Part shown: positions 62,151-64,000 of the stretch, one piece after another
Layout of the letters: every line of letters starts with the position of its first letter
How positions within the stretch are numbered: the stretch's first letter is position 1
From: Streptococcus suis
GTDB taxonomy: Bacteria > Bacillota > Bacilli > Lactobacillales > Streptococcaceae
Direction of reading: 5' to 3'
Assembly: GCA_002831545.1 (NCBI GenBank)
Contig: CP025095.1
Coordinates: forward strand, 2,418,001 to 2,482,000
Length of the DNA stretch: 64,000 bases
Made by a program: the position numbers and the translations under genes
The notes under the pieces: model-generated
Seen by the model: the letters and a program-made list of their open reading frames with translations, nothing else
Told to the model about the DNA's origin: nothing
Database searches by the model: none

Positions 62151-63005
62151 CTATGAATTTTGTAAATTCAACAACTCTCCTAATCTACCTTTGTCAATAT
62201 TTTTTGAGAAAAACATAAATTCCGTCCCCTTAGATTTATTGGCAACTGAATAATTAAGAGAATATTCTATATTATCAAAATCTGAGTATAATTCTTTTAT
62301 CTCTGGACATAAATCATATGTGAGAATCCATTTTTTTTCTCTCATATGTGATGTTATAACTTCTTTTAAATCTACATGATTTTGATGAGAATAAAAATTA
62401 GTATATAGTGCCGAACCTTTGACATAATATGGTGGGTCAAAAAATGTTAGAGAATCTTTTGTTTTAGAAATTGACAACTTAATAAATTTCTCTGCATCCA
62501 TATTATATAATCTAATTTGAGATCTATGACTAGCAATTAACCTTATTTTTTTAATCAACGACTCCTTATTAAACCTACAATCCAATTTATATACTCCAGA
62601 TTGCTCTTTTCCACCAATAACACCTGCTTTTAAAATTCCTGAGCGATTCGTTCTATTTAAAAATAAGGTGGAAAAACCTAACTTTAACAAATCATCAATC
62701 TCTTTTTTTTGGACTTCGCGTTGCTTTTCCCATTCACTTATAGTGACACTTGTTTTCTCAATCATGTCAATTAATTCATCCGTATAATTTAATACAGAAT
62801 ACCAAAATGCATAAATAGCCTTGTCATAATCATTAACCATTATTTTCCTTACATCACCATTTATAAGTAATTTTAATGCTACACCGGCTCCCCCCATATA
62901 AGGTTCTATATATGTTCTACATTGATTTACCGCCACTAGCTCTTTAATATATTCGTAAACTTGAGTTTTCCCTCCAGGATACCTCAACGGAGTGTAGGTT
63001 ATCAT
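62151..63005 (-). CDS. D12-class DNA adenine-N6 methyltransferase
   Basis: 284 aa. SAM-binding motif [13 protein letters not shown] at the N-terminus, the second [13 protein letters not shown], target region (about 70-170) and the catalytic DPPYY ([18 protein letters not shown]). This is the Dam-like, alpha class, and probably acts on a short recognition sequence that cannot be read from the protein. Very AT-rich, unlike rsmA, hence probably acquired. It follows the ATPase gene by 14 bases with site GGAGGTAAATA. Together they look like a methylase-linked defence module. Confidence 0.9.
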   Translation of the reverse strand: MITYTPLRYPGGKTQVYEYIKELVAVNQCRTYIEPYMGGAGVALKLLINGDVRKIMVNDYDKAIYAFWYSVLNYTDELIDMIEKTSVTISEWEKQREVQKKEIDDLLKLGFSTLFLNRTNRSGILKAGVIGGKEQSGVYKLDCRFNKESLIKKIRLIASHRSQIRLYNMDAEKFIKLSISKTKDSLTFFDPPYYVKGSALYTNFYSHQNHVDLKEVITSHMREKKWILTYDLCPEIKELYSDFDNIEYSLNYSVANKSKGTEFMFFSKNIDKGRLGELLNLQNS

Positions 63006-63019
63006 TATTTACCTCCATT

Positions 63020-64000
63020 TTATTCAATCGTTGGAAATCCATTTTCTTTCAATATTTGATTCATTTTTTTCAAAAACTCCAACTTGAAATTATCAAATAT
63101 TTCTTTATTTTCTTTTATTAATAATCGTCTATATTTGTTAATCGTCCGACCATCTACTGAATTGTACCATTTTTTACACACGTCAGACTTATTATCTCTA
63201 TAATTTCTAATATTAATCCCACAATCAATCATCGATTGTTTAAATTGCTCCTTTGTCTTGGATACTTCTTTAAAAAAGCTATCATCAGATTCTTTCTCTA
63301 GGATATAATTGACAATTTCTTTCTCAAAAGCAAAATTAGATTCTCTAATCGTAGGTATTTTTAGTATTTTATCAAAATTCCTATTGTTCAATTTTTTGTT
63401 ATCTACATCACCATCAAATACAATCATTGACATCGAATCTTTTAATAATGCCGTTGCTTCTGTCGCTAATTTCTCTAAAAAAGGCCAACTGTTCCCATCT
63501 TTTGAAGGTGATAAATTAGCTTGAAACTCACATTTCCTAGCTAATTCGGTTCCTATAATTGCTTTAATTAAACCTACTGCTACATCATCTTCACATAATA
63601 CTTTTATTTTTGTTAGATTACCCTTTTCTTCATTTTCTGTCAAAGTTAGCTCTCTTTTAGCATTTTTATACGAAGGGTTATGCCAAATCTCTAATCCTTT
63701 TTCATATGCTAATGTAATAAAATTAACCGCTATCTCATTTCTTTCAATTTCATGAGTCTTTTTCATGACTTCATCAATCAGGAATAATGAATGGGTATTG
63801 ATAATTATCTGTACATTGTAATCTTTAGACCATTTATGTAAAAAATTAAACAGATTCAACTGAGAAATCGGATGTAAACTGGCTTCAAATTCATCAATCG
63901 ATATCAGTCCTGTTAAGATTTTATTGTGTCCTCGATTAATATTTTCATCATATAATCGCATATAAGAAACTAAAATATTAACTATAGTACCTAAATTATC
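63020..64000 (-). CDS. OLD-like ATPase with TOPRIM-like domain, C-terminal part (runs off window)
   Basis: Open to the right edge, so the N-terminus with Walker A is outside. The visible part has an ABC-type Walker B and D-loop region ISIDEFEASLHP, and the switch-like INTHSLFLIDEV. It is followed (about residues 120-200 of the visible part) by a TOPRIM-like pattern: KVLCEDDVAVGLIKAI (Glu) and MIVFDGDVDNKKL (DxD). This ATPase-then-TOPRIM order is that of OLD-family nucleases and of GajA. A helical C-terminal tail ends GFPTIE. Very low GC. Operon with the adenine methyltransferase. No named defence system is claimed. Confidence 0.75.
   Translation of the reverse strand, partial: DNLGTIVNILVSYMRLYDENINRGHNKILTGLISIDEFEASLHPISQLNLFNFLHKWSKDYNVQIIINTHSLFLIDEVMKKTHEIERNEIAVNFITLAYEKGLEIWHNPSYKNAKRELTLTENEEKGNLTKIKVLCEDDVAVGLIKAIIGTELARKCEFQANLSPSKDGNSWPFLEKLATEATALLKDSMSMIVFDGDVDNKKLNNRNFDKILKIPTIRESNFAFEKEIVNYILEKESDDSFFKEVSKTKEQFKQSMIDCGINIRNYRDNKSDVCKKWYNSVDGRTINKYRRLLIKENKEIFDNFKLEFLKKMNQILKENGFPTIE

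Overview
The window reads as Streptococcus, most probably Streptococcus suis. It has low GC and streptococcal gene orders (pbp2A-rpmG-secE-nusG, ctsR-clpC, rpsB-tsf, purR...yhaM-rmuC-thiN-rpe-rsgA). It encodes a bifunctional GshAB and an LPXTG-anchored subtilisin of about 1,694 residues that matches S. suis SspA in size and architecture. The species call is inference from gene content.

Layout. 1-6.1 kb: an envelope operon (uppS-cdsA-rseP-proS, minus strand), then yajC and purA. 6.2-10.4 kb, plus strand: gshAB, hslO and a DusB-type dus. 10.5-14.1 kb: a short NadR-like nucleotidyltransferase and the ctsR-clpC stress operon with a clear CtsR operator. 14.3-15.4 kb: a thioredoxin-like gene coupled to a GNAT-like gene. 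15.7-17.9 kb: rpsB-tsf separated by palindrome-rich DNA. 18.1 kb: tRNA-Cys. 18.3-23.3 kb: the subtilisin gene, whose promoter carries a metal-regulator-like palindrome. 23.5-26.7 kb: nusG, secE, rpmG, pbp2A. 26.9-28.8 kb: a ferredoxin-NADP reductase-like gene and an RluD-type pseudouridine synthase whose last codon is interrupted by an IS66 element (28739-30967, perfect 23-bp ends, 8-bp target duplication, frameshifted tnpC).

31-41.2 kb is an AT-rich class II bacteriocin locus. A PlcR/TprA-like regulator is followed, after a terminator and a strong promoter, by a 40-codon secreted-peptide-like ORF. Then come a C39-peptidase ABC exporter, a 155-aa protein, an HlyD-type accessory protein, two precursors with almost identical double-glycine leaders, small membrane or immunity-like ORFs and four larger membrane proteins. 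The layout suggests peptide-sensing control of bacteriocin production. The second precursor sits behind a duplicated cassette that still carries a scrap of the HlyD gene.

41.3-47.4 kb is conserved chromosome: purR, a phosphotransferase, yhaM, rmuC, thiN, rpe, rsgA. In pneumococcus rsgA adjoins rsmA (ksgA). Here about 14 kb of accessory DNA lies between them: an LPKTG surface protein, a serine recombinase with two inverted 28-bp sites around a terminator (possible phase switch), tRNA-Leu, a RelBE-like toxin-antitoxin pair inside a duplicated terminator, a two-subunit ABC exporter under an Rgg-like regulator, an IS4-family element, palindrome-rich DNA, an LtaS-like enzyme and a large membrane protein behind an attenuator-like leader. 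rsmA follows. The window ends in a very AT-rich pair, a D12-class adenine methyltransferase and a truncated-by-window ATPase/TOPRIM-like protein, that looks like a defence module.
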